Positions 10,241-21,060 of a DNA stretch of 64,000 nucleotides are shown here, in pieces. Below the pieces are notes generated by a model. That model made no database searches. It was not told where the DNA came from and saw nothing but the letters and a program-made list of their open reading frames with translations. Numbering within the stretch: position 1 is the stretch's first letter; each line of letters opens with the position of its first letter. The translations under genes were made by a program, and so were the position numbers. The stretch is from the NCBI GenBank assembly GCA_031841125.1, contig CM063107.1, positions 62,011,814-62,075,813 on the forward strand. Direction: 5' to 3'. Source of the stretch: Acanthococcus lagerstroemiae. Taxonomy: Eukaryota > Arthropoda > Insecta > Hemiptera > Eriococcidae.

Positions 10241-11810
10241 AGATAGCCATGATGATCACCAAGCTTCGGCTGGAGAAGGTGTAATCAAGAAGTGGTTCTT
10301 CTAATTTTGGCATCCCCTCTCTCTGATACCCTTCTCACTTTGGTCAAGACCAGATCATCCTGGAACACTAGGCTGGCTACGCCACTAGTGTCGAGTTTAA
10401 AAAATGGTGTTATGTTTATTTCTCTGTATCATAATAGCGACGAATTATTGTGTCTTAAAACTACCTACCTTGTAACGGGTTTACATTCCGTTTCGAATAA
10501 TGGTTTCCTAACCTTTGTATTCTGGCTGGTCATTACCTGTGTCTGGTGGCATGTTGACAGGTCAGTTTTCATGTAGGTAGTCAATCGTTTGCCTGAATAA
10601 TCCTGAATAGTGTGGTAGCGTGTGTAGTCAGCTGGTCTGACGGCACACGAGATATTTGACAAACATTGCACTGGTAACACTGTCGGGTACTTATCAAGTT
10701 TTATACATGGTCTGGCTGGCTGGTTTTTTTTACTTGGTCTTCGTTGTTTTTTTTTTTTTACTTCGTCGCTGGGTGTATGCGAGTGTGCCGCCAAGTTGAT
10801 AGTAGGCATGATACGGTGTTCGATTGTGGACGGTACCACGGCGGTAGTGTTTTAGTGATATCGCGGCGAGAAGAACGTGCGAAGATGGGACTTGTGGTGT
10901 TTGCTCAATTGTACGCCGTTTCCAAGTTCTCGGGCAATCTGTTCTAGTAATTATTTCCTTTACTTTTGATACCACTTTGCCCATTTTTAATTGTTTTCTT
11001 TTCTGTTTTCTTATTCGTCCGACGTTGCACGCGCGCTTAATTTACAATATTTTTGATACGTTGAAACGCAATATATAAAATTGATATTTGCGTAGCTATT
11101 ACGTGGTGTGTACCCATGAATCTTGTGCTTTGTGTCGTTCATATTTCGCACTTATCTTACATGTATAAAATACACGGCTGTATGATAACGACGTTAGTTA
11201 CATCAAAACGTAGCCAGTGTTGAAAAGTGGCGTGTGGTGGTGGCCGTGCAGCAGCTTTTTTTTTGTTCGTAATTTTTTGCGTAGTTCTACAGCCGAATTC
11301 GTATCGTCGTGTGTACATCAGCATTGTGTATGTGCTTCAGTTCTTCTCTCTGACTCGCGGTTACACGTGTCCGTGTGCTCGAAGTGTGTTCAACTTGAAA
11401 GTCTCTCTGTACAGCAGAAAGTGGTTTTCGCGGAAAAGTTCTCGAAGTTCGTTTTTTCTGTAGAATTACTCCGCGAGTGCTTGTTCTCGGCTCATTCGAT
11501 GCATTGTCTTGTGATGAAAGTGAGTCCCGACCGTAGTCGACAGTATTACTTGTTTAGTATTAAGTTGAATAGAGCGAACAAGAATTTTGAGATTAGAATC
11601 GTGCACCTGTTGGAGAAGATGCGAACCGCTGCAGATTGCACCGACTTCGTACACTTTGAAGTAACGTGAAAGAAACCGCGTGACCCTTGATACTCTGATA
11701 AACAAAAATGAAACTTATTTAATCTGCTTCTCGCAGTTCACATTGGGTGTAGTTCGGTTTCGAACCAGTGCATCCTAGCCTGGGGCGTTGGTGCTTGCCG
11801 TGGCGAACCT
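10240..11810. other. no recognised gene; CpG-containing, non-repetitive stretch
   Basis: No repeat family of the window enters this stretch. It is relatively rich in CG dinucleotides between 10750 and 11700. It contains the longest plus-strand frame of the window, 150 codons at 11217-11669, Cys/Val/Ser-rich and without a recognisable domain. An insect initiator-like TTCAGTT lies at 11337-11343. The stretch could include a promoter or first exon of a host gene, but nothing decides it. Confidence 0.3.
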
Positions 11811-11819
11811 TGTTCACCC

Positions 11820-14110
11820 ACAAAACTGTGACCTCTCCTAAACAACATCCATGCGTGGCCAACTACACATGCGGTGGGATAGTGGTTTAATCAGGGCACG
11901 AATTCGGACCTAAAAAGCTACCAGGAAAATTCTGTTGGATCGGCTCTACTTTTCACTTACATTGCCTCTTCATTAGGGGATCCCAAAAGTGGGCGATTTT
12001 TGAAATGTTTTGCTCCGAGTGACTAAACTTGTTCCTTTTGTTCTAAACACCCTGCTGAAACCTGACTAACATCTGCGAATGGCCAGCTACAGATGCAGTG
12101 GGACAGTGGCTTAATCAGGGCACGAATTCGGACCTGAAAAGCTACCAGGAAAATTCTGTTGTATCGGCTCTACTTTTCACTTACTTTGCCCCTTCATTAG
12201 GGGATCCCAAAATTAGGCGATTTTTGAAATGTTCTGCTCCAAATGGCCAAACTTGTTCCTCTTAGTCTTGATATGTACCAACCTGAATTCTAAATAACAT
12301 ATGAATGGCCAGCTACAGATGCAGTAGGATAGTGGCGTAGTCAAGGCGCGATTTCGGATCTGAAAAGCTACCAGGAAAGTTCTGTTGTATTGGCTCTGCT
12401 TTTCACTTAAATTACCCCTTCATTAGGCTAATCCAAAATTTGGAGATTCTTGAAAAGTCTTGCTCCAAGTGGCGAAACTTGTTCCGTTTGATCTAAATAT
12501 CCACCTGAAACCTAATAACATCCGTGGATGGCCAGCTACAGATCCAATGAGACAAGTGTTTCAATCAGGGCACGAATTCGGACCTGAAAAGGTACAAGGA
12601 AAACTCTGTTGTATTGGCTTTGCTTTTCATTTCCCTTGTCCGTTAGGGTAATACAAAATTTGCAAAGTTCTGAAATGTGTTGCTCCAAGTGGCTGAACTT
12701 GTTCCTTTTGTAGGGTGGTCACTTTTCTGGAAATCCTGAAAATCAGGGAGAAGTCAGGGAATGCTGTGAAACCTGGAAAAGTCAGGGAATTTTGAAGAAA
12801 ATCTTATGATGTGAAAGTATTGTACAATTTCCTCTGTCAAACTCAATTCAACATTTTTCTTAAATTTTTTTTTATTACGAAAAAGTTGGAAAATGGTCTG
12901 GAAAAATCTGGAAAAGTCTGGGAATTTTATCCTCGGAAGAAAGTGGACACTCTGTTTTGGTCTAAATACCCACCTAAAACCTAACTAACATCTGCGGATG
13001 GCCAGCTACAGATGCAGTGGGACAGTGACTTAATCAGGGCACGAATTCGGACCTGAAAAGCCACCAGGAAAATTCTGTTGTATCGGCTCTACTTTTCACT
13101 AACGTTGCTCCTTCATTAGGGGATCCCAAAATGTGCCGATTTTTGAAGTCTTTTGCTCCAAGTGGCTAAACTTGTTCCTTTTGTTCTAAACACCCTCCTG
13201 AAACCTGACTAACATCTGCGAATGGCCAGTTACAGATGCAGCAGGATAGTGGCTTAGTCAGGGCGCGAATTCGGATCGGGGAAGCTACCAGAAAAGTTCT
13301 GTTGTATCGGCTCTACTTTTTACTTGCATTGCCCCTTCATTAGGGTACCCTACAATTTGGCGATTAAATGTCGTGGAGGTGGCTAAACTTGTTTCTTTTT
13401 GGCCTAAATACCCACCTGAAGTCTAAAGAACATCTGCAGATGGCCAGCTCCAGATGCGGTAGGATAGTGGCTTAGTCAAGGCGCGAATTCGGATCGGAAA
13501 AGCTACCAGCAAAATCTGTTGTATCGGCTCTACTTTTCACTTACATTGCCCTTTCATTAGGGGATCCCAAAATATTGCCATTTTTGAAATGTTTTGCTCC
13601 GAGTGACTAAACTTGTTCCTTTTGGTCTAAACACCCACCTGAAACCTAGCTAACATCCGTGGATGGCCAGCTACAGATCCAGTGAGAGAGTGTCTTAATC
13701 AGGATACGAATTCAGACCTGAAACGCTTTCCGGAAAATTTTGTTGTATCGGCTCTACTTTTCACTTGCATTGCCCCTTCATTAGGGGATCCCAAAATTAG
13801 GCGATTTTTGAAATATCTTGCTCCAAGTGGCTAAACTTGTTCCTTTTAGTCTAAACACCCACCTGAAACCTAACTAACATCCGTGAATGGCCAGCTACAG
13901 ATGCAGCGAGACAGTTCCTTAACAGAGCACGAATTCGGACCTGAAAAGCTTTCAGGAAAATTCTTTTGTATCGGTTGTTTTTCGTTTTTCTTGCCTTTTA
14001 GGGTAATACAAAATTGGGCGACTTTTGAAATGTGTTGCTCCAAGTGGCGTAACTTGTTCCTTCTGGTCTAAATACCCACCTGAAACCTAACATCCGTTGG
14101 TGGCTAGCAT
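11820..14110 (+). repeat. satellite array, about 224-bp unit, ten copies
   Basis: The word ATGGCCAGCTACAGATGCAG or a close variant recurs at 11854, 12079, 12305, 12528, 12998, 13222, 13440, 13663, 13887 and, truncated, near 14098. Spacings are 225, 226, 223, 470, 224, 218, 223 and 224 bp. The 470-bp gap is one unit plus the 244-bp insertion at 12711-12954. Each unit also carries GGGCACGAATTCGGACCTGA, GTATCGGCTCTACTTTTCAC, CCCCTTCATTAGGGGATCCC and CTTGTTCCTTTTGGTCTAAA. Units remain similar by eye. The last copy is deleted internally. Confidence 0.92.
12711..12954. mobile_element. MITE inserted in the satellite array
   Basis: The ends are TAGGGTGGTCACTTTTCTGG and the inverse of GAAGAAAGTGGACACTCTG. 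The interior reiterates GGAAAAGTC and CAGGGA words. It splits a satellite unit at CTTGTTCC-TTTTG-GTCTAAA, with TTTTG present on both sides (12706-12710 and 12955-12959). The uninterrupted neighbouring units give the empty site. Related in ends and interior to 14828-15198 and 55105-55412. Confidence 0.8.
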
Positions 14111-14119
14111 AGTTCTGTT

Positions 14120-14350
14120 GTATCGGCCCTGCGTGGGAGGGAAAAGAAAAAATAAGAATGAACGAGTTTTTTGTAGCGAAAGAGATTTTCCACCGTTAAA
14201 CCTGACACTAGTCTGAACAGATTTTGAAGAAGTCTGAACGAGTCGAAAGAAAGTCTCTAGTATTTTTGGAAACGTCTTAATGTTTGAAATAGATCTGGCG
14301 AAATCTTGACAAGCGAGGAAGAACCTTACCGAATTTTGAACAAGTTTTGA
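14120..14350 (+). repeat. degenerate short-word repeat (AGTCTGAA/TTTGAA-type)
   Basis: Imperfect repeats such as AGTCTGAACAGATTTTGAAG, AGTCTGAACGAGTC and TTTTGAACAAGTTTTGACG recur every 20-40 bp. The style and words match the longer stretch at 49470-50340. Confidence 0.45.
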
Positions 14351-14827
14351 CGAGTACTTTTAAATATCGTAACTTTGCTGGTGCTTGTATCATCGCTTAT
14401 GGGAAAATTTTCTTTGTTAGAAAATGGTATGCATGTATCATCGAAGGGAATGATGCAATCTCACGTACACTTCGAGTAATTAACATTCGTTCTATTTTTA
14501 TGAGCTGCTGTCTCGCTGAGCGATGCAGTCTTTTGTTACCACGTTGTTACTTTAAACTTTGATCGGTTACCCTGTACTACCGATAATAATTTCACCAGAT
14601 GTCGCCGCTCCCGTGTGGTAATGAACGGGAATTCGCTGAAAACTCCAAATGCGCTTAATTAGATCGTATTCGTATGTTGTTTCCAGTTTGGATTCAAATT
14701 TCAAAGATTTGAAACGTGCTGCTAGATTTGAAGATAGCGGAACTTTCAGTATTCAAGTTAGAATACAAAGCATCTGGGCAGCGGCGTCTGCGAGTAATAT
14801 TTGTACCATCAGCTCTTGCAACCAAAC
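14350..14827. other. no gene recognised
   Basis: Overlapping short plus-strand frames are present (71 codons at 14347-14562, 65 at 14649-14846 and 68 at 14716-14922). None shows a domain. Confidence 0.35.
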
Positions 14828-15198
14828 CAGGGTTGCCATTTTCTGAAAAACCTGGAATAGTCATGGACTTTCGATCGTCAGGGAAAAGTCGTGAAATTTA
14901 CATCCGAATTATGAAATTTTGATTATCTGAATGACAAACTAGGTTTATGTCTCATATTCTATTAAACTTTGTCAGAGAATAACCACGCTTAAAAAAGGAA
15001 AAAGTTTCCCCCTTCAGAAAATATAGTCATGTACTTTTTTCTTGCTGGCGTTATGATGAAGATCATAAGGGGGAACAAAGCCTTTGCCAAATCCGTAACT
15101 CCTTTCCCACTCGAAAGAAACATTCATAGAAAAATAGACCTGAAAAACCTGTAAAGGTCATGGAAAATCTTTCTTTAAAAAAAAAGGTGGCAACCCTG
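14828..15198. mobile_element. MITE, CAGGGTTGCCA ends
   Basis: The left end, CAGGGTTGCCATTTTCTG, and the inverse of the right end (GGTGGCAACCCTG) match. Next to both ends stand AAACCTG/GTCATGG words in inverted arrangement. No clear target duplication was found (flanks AACCAAAC and TAAACCTG). It belongs with 12711-12954 and 55105-55412. Confidence 0.65.
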
Positions 15199-15550
15199 TA
15201 AACCTGTATTTGTGCTGTCCCTGTGTCACGTGTAGCAGAGTGTCTGCTTATCAGACGAAGTCAAATAGCCATGCGTTTGGTAACGAGGTTAGGGGTATAA
15301 ATCTAGCATTTCCAGTTTTGGTTGAATATTCTGAATTTTCGGGATGTCCCGATTTCCATGGCTCTGAGCCGCGCATAAAGATGCTAAGGCTGCATCATTT
15401 CATCAGAATATTATGCAGATTTATCATATCTGTGTATTGAAAATCTTGCGTGTCCTATCCAGAGGTACTTGGCTTAGCCGCTAGCTTTAGCTTCTAGCCG
15501 TTAGCCGACCTTTATTTGCTTGATATTAGCTAGTTCGCTAGTTGTTAGCT

Positions 15551-15742
15551 GTGGGCTGACAGGAAGAAAGGGACCTAAGGCGCCTGGTGTTGTCAGAAAA
15601 ATTCTAAAAAATTTTCCCAAACGGCTATAAGTCTTCAAAATTGAGTGTCTCCGTAACGTGAAAACGTTATCCGTTTTGTTTATCCGCTCTCCTGTAAAAT
15701 TTACATTTTTGCGCTGAGGTCCCTATCTTCCTGTCAGCCCAC
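15551..15742. mobile_element. nested MITE, GTGGGCTGACAGGAAGA ends
   Basis: Begins GTGGGCTGACAGGAAGAAAG and ends with the near-exact inverse, so the terminal repeat is at least 17 bp. The flanks (TTAGCT and AGCTAG) are host-element words. A second copy lies at 47456-47698 and shares CAAACGGCT-TAAGTCTTCA, GAGTGTCTCCGTAACGTG and AAAACGTTATC. This copy lacks about 50 internal bases found in the other. Confidence 0.85.
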
Positions 15743-16014
15743 AGCTAGCCTTTCAGCAGTGAATTAGCATCAGTTTATTTGTTAGTCAATCAAAATCAGC
15801 TAAAGTTAAAAGAAAAAAAAAGACAAGTAATGAAATTCAATTAAAAGAGACCTTATCACAAGTTAACTTACAGGCCTTTTTAGTGTTTACATTTATTATC
15901 AACAATGAAGTGACTACCTCAATTACAATTTCCCTTTTCATTGTACTCATTGTATATCCTCCCAGGAAAGGGGCCTAAACCTCTGTTATTTGTGGGGCTT
16001 TTCTTAGCTTTAGC

Positions 16015-16187
16015 TAGAGCTCTATAACTTCGTGTGAGTACGATCGTCCGCCATTTTGACTCCAACCGCACCCGTGGATGCCGAATCCGACTATGCGGAG
16101 CGTACCGCGTAGTCAATTCGGCATCCACGGGTAAAGTTGCCGTCAAAATGGCGGACGATTGTACTCACACGAAGTTATAGAGCTCTA
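16015..16187. mobile_element. nested foldback MITE, TAGAGCTCTATAACTTCG ends
   Basis: The 46-bp terminal arms differ at one position only; each contains TGTGAGTAC, GTCCGCCATTTTGAC and the palindrome TAGAGCTCTA. A second, inner inverted repeat of about 22 bp (CCCGTGGATGCCGAAT and its inverse) surrounds a short GC-rich loop. The whole 173 bp could fold into a nearly unbroken hairpin. CTTTAGC flanks both sides (16008-16014 and 16188-16194), but the host is rich in this word, so the duplication is uncertain. Confidence 0.85.
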
Positions 16188-16311
16188 CTTTAGCTGTAGC
16201 CATTAGTTAGTCAATAAATTTCGATTAGCTATTAGTTTTAGTTGTAGCTATTCGATTCCACGGGCCTAGTTTTTAGCCAATACGATTAGCTAAGCACCTC
16301 TGGTCCTATCT

Positions 16312-18210
16312 CATCCCCTTTCGATAGAAAGCTGGGTCAGTTGCGTACCTGAGGAAGCGGAAAACTGCAGAATTGCAGGTTGTTTTCTCCTCCCCCTCCT
16401 CATTCGTCTCCTCCTTCTTTTCCCCTTCCTCCTCATCTCTCCTCTCTCTGTGCTATAAACCTGATATTTAGTGATTACTTCAGCTGCTGAAAAACAAAAA
16501 CGCAGCCAAGATCTCTCCGACTTATTCGTAGTTTCCAATTAAGTGACGGCGGTGTTCGAGGTAGAGAGGCCTCTCCTCCCTGTAGGTGCCCCTGTACATT
16601 TATTATAAATTTATTGATATTTTCTAAGACAGTGTGTAAGTGTTGTTTGTATGATTAGATCAAACGTATCATCGCAAGAAAATGACGATTTGTGTGAGAG
16701 TAGTCTAGCTCTATTATCAGCTTACCATTACCCTGAAGGTGTGAATTGTGAATTAGATGAGCAAATGTCAAGTATTTTTCTGTTAGATATAGCATATGAT
16801 TAGCCTTCCGAAGTTTGATTTTTCCTCGTCTTCATAACTGACCACGAGGGAAACAACAACTACGTACGAAGATGATCAAGCCGTTTCCAGCAATTTAATA
16901 TCTGTGCTTTTAAACACTGTAGCCCTGCGAGAGCATTTTATGTCTTGTGTTTTTGATGATCATATTGGTCAATTTGTTGCCACCGACTAAGTCACATCTA
17001 TCGGTTTTCATGTTGCAACACATGACTGAGAAAAATGAGAATGATGATGTCACGGTGCTTTCGGTGATGTGGCGTGCTTTCGAGTTGTGACACGATGATG
17101 ACTCAGGGGTTGTGGCTACATTTTTTGTGGTATGATGCGGCACGAGTGATGTTTTCAGGCTACGCAAACTCAGGTTCAACATTTCTTTTCGTCGGTTTTT
17201 GTTTTTCTGAAGTGGATATAGACCTCGAAGTGCGTTGATCATATCATATCATATCGATTCGGGGTCTACTGACGTAGTTTTTATTACTGCCTGATGTCGT
17301 GTGTTCCGATTGCTGATTTTCCGATTAAAACGGACTCGTGTGACGTCATATCCGAAAAAAACGTACGTAGAATTCTTGAGGCGCTAGAATGAGTCACTAT
17401 ACTCGAAGTGCCGAGTATTTTTCTTTCTTTATTATCTTTGATACTGCACTCGTTATCAGTCTGCTTTTCAAATCGTGTATAATACCTATATGAATTGCGC
17501 CGGGAAATTTCGTAGTCGACAATCGTTCAGGTAATTACTAATTAGGCAGGCGCGGTACACATGCGAATGGTACATAGCTGCGTACATGATTGTACATTTT
17601 GACAAATAACCGCAGCTGTTTTTATGGCAAGACCTACTGTGCGCCTTAATTTGACTCGTGTGTCGTATATTTTTGTGCGTTATACACATACACGATATTA
17701 ATACGAAGGAAAACTTGAAAGAAAAAACGAAGGGAAAGCGTTCGTTGCTCGTCTGAAAATTGATTTATTATATTTCTTTATTGTGGTTGCATGACTTCTT
17801 CGTTCGTATCTTCTTGATTTCTTTCATAAGATCGCATCGCATGTTACGAACTCGTGCGTAATAATTAGCATCGTTCGGTGTTACTTTTTTATTTTTCATA
17901 AGCAAGACGGATCGAACCATGAACAGTTGTACTCGCTACGGTTGAAAGCGATTCTGTAGGGGTTGAATAACGGCCGTAACCAAGGAGAAATTTGGGCCAT
18001 TGCCCCGGAAATCTGATTTGTTTTCTTTGCAAAAGAGATCTGTTACCTCCTCCCCTGTCTAACAGTACGCTGGTTAGAGCCCTCGGTTGGATTAGGGGAT
18101 GGGGTTAGTGGTCGGGGTCCGGTTGGTATGAATTACGATGTACGAGCTTCTGCCTTCGCTCGATGACTTGAGTGATAGAGCAAACTTGAGTTTCATTAAT
18201 AGTTTGTACT
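16312..18210. other. no gene recognised
   Basis: Contains a C/T-rich stretch at 16378-16450 and one TGACGTCA octamer at 17341. A 110-codon minus-strand frame at 16910-17242 has no domain I recognise. No repeat family enters. Confidence 0.35.
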
Positions 18211-18216
18211 CGATAT

Positions 18217-18345
18217 CAGGGTGTCTACGAGCCACGAAGGTCATGGAAGTCATGAAAAAGGCATGAATTGAAGTCAGTGGTCATGAAAGTTAAGAAAGTC
18301 ATGGATTCAATAATTATATATTTAATTTGCATTTTCCGAAAACGA
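18217..18345 (+). mobile_element. left end of CAGGGTGTCTAC-type MITE
   Basis: CAGGGTGTCTACGAG is followed by reiterated GGTCATGGAAG and GTCATGAAA words. This resembles the complete elements at 33932-34211 and 38726-39191. No matching right end was found. Confidence 0.5.
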
Positions 18346-18800
18346 GGGTCACCGCTTGTTTTGTTTTTTTTTTGTCATCTAAGGTCATTTTGGTAATTTG
18401 CTCCCTTAAATTCTAGAAATTCTACTGATTCTGGAGAAAATTATTTTCTTCCTCTATAAAAGAAATTTTCAGCTCATATGAAGACGGTTCAGGAGCAAGA
18501 GTATCACAGATGCTCATAATTAGTGTTAATTTCTAAAGAACTTCAACACCCTTGGGGTACAGCTTTTTACAGAGTGCTTTTGCTCGAACTTCACGCACAA
18601 ATTTTTTAATATATGGAATGGAAGGGGTGTAGTATGTCATATTAGAAGGCACTTGCAAGATGTCTATCGGTCGTCCTCCACATGAAAAATTTCCCATTTC
18701 GAAAGAAGGTTTTCAACATCCCAATCCTCCCTCCCCATTGATACAAAATGCCCCAAATCTCGAAGAAACTAGTATTTTTTTCCAACTAGGAGGTTTTGCT
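18345..18800 (+). repeat. dispersed repeat, copy 1 (partner at 63600-63940)
   Basis: From 18466 the words CAGCTCATATGAAGACGGTT, GGAGCAAGAGTATCACAGATG, TTAATTTCTAAAGAACTTCA and TAGAAGGCACTTGCAAGATG occur in the same order as at 63613 onwards, over about 330 bp. The first part (18345-18465) resembles the interior of the MITE at 19985-20364, suggesting one larger family. Confidence 0.75.
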
Positions 18801-18829
18801 CCCTGGCCGCTTTGCGGCCCAACCCCCGT

Positions 18830-19960
18830 CGTCATTCGCTTCGCTCGTGCCGGCCTGCACCCTCTCCCAATGGTAGGCTACCCCTGAAAAAATGAGCAAT
18901 TAAGGGTCAGGGTAGGCAACCCGCAGTGTTTTTTTTCCGGAGACTGCAGTGGCGGATTTTATTAAGCTTCCTCCTCCGCCATGAACCTCCTCCCAAGGGT
19001 AGGCTACCCCTGGAGAAATGAGCAATTAAGGGGCGGGGTAGACAACCCGCAGTGTTTTTTTTCTCCCGGAGGCAGAGGCGGCGGATTTTACTTTTTCAGT
19101 CGTCACTCACTTCGCTCGTGCCGGTCTGCAGTATTTCGCAAGCGGGAAAAGATGACTACTCCCGCGCCTCTAGGCAGATTGAAAATTAGCGTCCCCTTAA
19201 ATTTTTGTTCACCTCCTCATAAACTTTTGTATATAAGAGTTGTCCCCAAAATCTTGCGCCCTAGGCACGTGCCTGTGTTGCCTACATGTAAATACGGCCC
19301 TGGACGTCATAGTTACATGAGTGTATCTTACCCTACATAAAAAAGTTTTTATGGAAATTATATGGATACAACACGGCGTTATACCATCCAGGAGCTTTCT
19401 CCTCCACCTAGGACCTTCCCTGGAGTGGGCTACCCTCTGCCAATCCCCACCGCGAGTTTCTTCCTCACTGTGGCCATCCTCCCTCTCCAGGAGCTCCCAC
19501 CTCCACCGAGAAGCCCTCCTGGGGTAGGGTACCTCTGGTGAAACGTGAGATTAAGGTACAGGGAAGGCCACCAGGAATTTATCCCTACGGAAGGGAAGGA
19601 GGAGGTGGCTTTTACTGCTTAGTGTATAGAGAGCCCTCCCCCACCACAACTCCTCGTCCTTCACCGCGACCATCCTCCCACAAGCTCCCTCCTCAACCAT
19701 AAACCCCCTCCCAAGGGTAGACTACCTCTGGAGAAATGAGCAATTAAGGGGTAGGGTAAACAACCCGTAGTGGTTTTTTATTCTCCCGAATGCGGTGGCG
19801 GTGGCGAATTTTACTAAGCTTCCTCCTCCATCAGGAACCCTCTCCCAGGGATAGGCTTCCCCTGGAGAAATGTGTAATTAAGGGGCAGGGTAGGCAGCCC
19901 GCAGTGGTTTTTTTCTGAGGCGGTGGCGGCGGTGGATTTTACTTTTTTAGTATATTATAG
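18830..19960 (+). repeat. GC-rich repeat cluster, about 120-bp unit, five or more copies
   Basis: The block GGGTAGGCTACCCCTGGAGA, ATGAGCAATTAAGGGGC-GGGTAG, CAACCCGCAGTG, a T run, CCCGGAGGC and GCGGATTTTA recurs near 18870, 18995, 19520 (diverged), 19715 and 19840. A 150-bp stretch ending in AAATACGGCCCTG (19150-19302), which resembles a hAT MITE end, interrupts it. The segment is markedly GC-richer than its surroundings. No coding content. Confidence 0.75.
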
Positions 19961-19984
19961 AGAGACAGAGAGAAATACCAGTTG

Positions 19985-20364
19985 CAGGGTGACTACTTGG
20001 TCATTTTTGGCCATTTTCTCCCTAAAATGATCATTTAAGTCGTTTTTGGGGAAGTTTCTCCTTCAGATTCTGCTGATTATGAAGAAAATTATTTTTTTCT
20101 GTTATGTTGTGCTTCCACTATACAGAGAAAATGAAATTGAAATTCAATTTTCCGACAGATTGCAGCGAAAATTTACAATGCAACTCTTGTTTGTTGGTTG
20201 GGGTGGTGGTTAAAATGTATGATGAAGAGTAGTTTGTAAAGAGAGTAACGCAAAAATCGAGAAGAAATTGCAAATGGTCTCCAATTCTGGTCATTTCTTG
20301 GCCATTTTTCGCATGTAATGAAGTATTTTCCATTTTTCTTCTAAAATTTCAAGTGGTCACCCTG
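19985..20364. mobile_element. MITE, CAGGGTGACTACTTGGTCA ends
   Basis: Left end CAGGGTGACTACTTGGTC; right end is the inverse, AAGTGGTCACCCTG. The outer octamers ACCAGTTG and AGCAGATG agree at six of eight positions, compatible with an aged hAT duplication. The interior reiterates GGTCATTT-TGGCCATTT words near both ends. A related left end lies at 63950-64000. Confidence 0.7.
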
Positions 20365-20571
20365 AGCAGATGAAATTCTTTCCAAATTCTTCTTGATGAA
20401 AAATTCGTGAACTGAGAGAATGGTGGTTGGGTATTATTATCATTATTGTGATTTTTTTTTTTTTTTTTCCAGTTGTCCAAATATTATTTTTTTAAATGTG
20501 TTTACTTGTCGGTCATTTCTTACACCTTATTCCTACAATACATTCATTAATATTTCATTTTCCTCCTCTCA

Positions 20572-21060
20572 TTGAAAAACAAGAATGAACTTTTAACGTA
20601 TAACATATTTGGGTTACCTTTACACAAAAGAAAAATTGATACAAGTTCCGCTATTATCAGAAGTATGAGAGTGTGCAATGGAATCTTGAATCATTATAAA
20701 CATGTGGACGTCTTAAACCCAAAAAAGGAGGAGAGAACTGATGAAAACTTACCCAAGATAAAATCATGAAAAATGATGTCTAATAGAGTTGATTGCTGTT
20801 TGGCTAAATAAAAAATGTGAAACAGAGTGCATGGATCCTGTATGGATGGTCGGGAGGAGGGAGTGGAAGCTGGTGGTGGTTTGCCCATGTGTAAGCTGAG
20901 TTATGTCTCGTGTGTTTGTGTGTGTGTGTGAGTGTGACCCATGCCGGTTTGCTATTTCAACTTGATATACTTCAGTTGCTCTTCTGCCCCAAATTGGGCT
21001 TACCTGAGGGTGGGGAAGAATAAAATATTGTCAAATAATTCAATAAATATTTTTTTTAAT
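20572..21060 (+). mobile_element. 5'-truncated LINE 3' end
   Basis: A 65-codon frame at 20572-20769 (containing LPLHKRKIDTSS and HVDVLNPKKEERTDENLPK) resembles the C-terminal tail of CR1/jockey-like ORF2 proteins, which end with an N-x-LP and S-F-K-L pattern. It is followed by a 3' region with GTGCATGGATCCTGTATGG, a GT microsatellite (20905-20930), GCCCCAAATTGGGCTTACCT and GGGGAAGAATAAAAT. The same 3' words, in order, occur at 55786-56040. Assignment to a clade is not possible. Confidence 0.42.

Larger units (their letters stand above)
15460..16302. mobile_element. 843-bp hAT-type element with TTAGCT-word interior
   Basis: The ends are CAGAGGTACTTGGCTTAGC and the inverse of GCTAAGCACCTCTG. 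GTCCTATC stands directly outside both ends (15452-15459 and 16303-16310), a perfect 8-bp target duplication. Outside two nested insertions, the interior is largely degenerate copies of TTAGCT, TTAGCC and TAGCTTT words. No transposase is present, so it is non-autonomous. It is one of three short-word modules in the window (see 23935-24262 and 24303-24645). Confidence 0.8.

Noticed and set aside
11217..11669. 150-codon plus-strand open frame as a protein gene
   Set aside because: The longest plus-strand frame, but no motif or convincing splice signals. It overlaps another open frame at 11227-11463 and a minus-strand frame at 11466-11705. Noted only as a possible exon or leader region.
11820..14110. 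CRISPR array
   Set aside because: Regularly spaced repeats, but the full 224-bp unit is repeated with no unique spacers, and the DNA is eukaryotic in character.
19150..19302. complete hAT MITE ending AAATACGGCCCTG
   Set aside because: Only one end is convincing; no matching inverted end or 8-bp duplication was found, so it is mentioned only within the repeat cluster.
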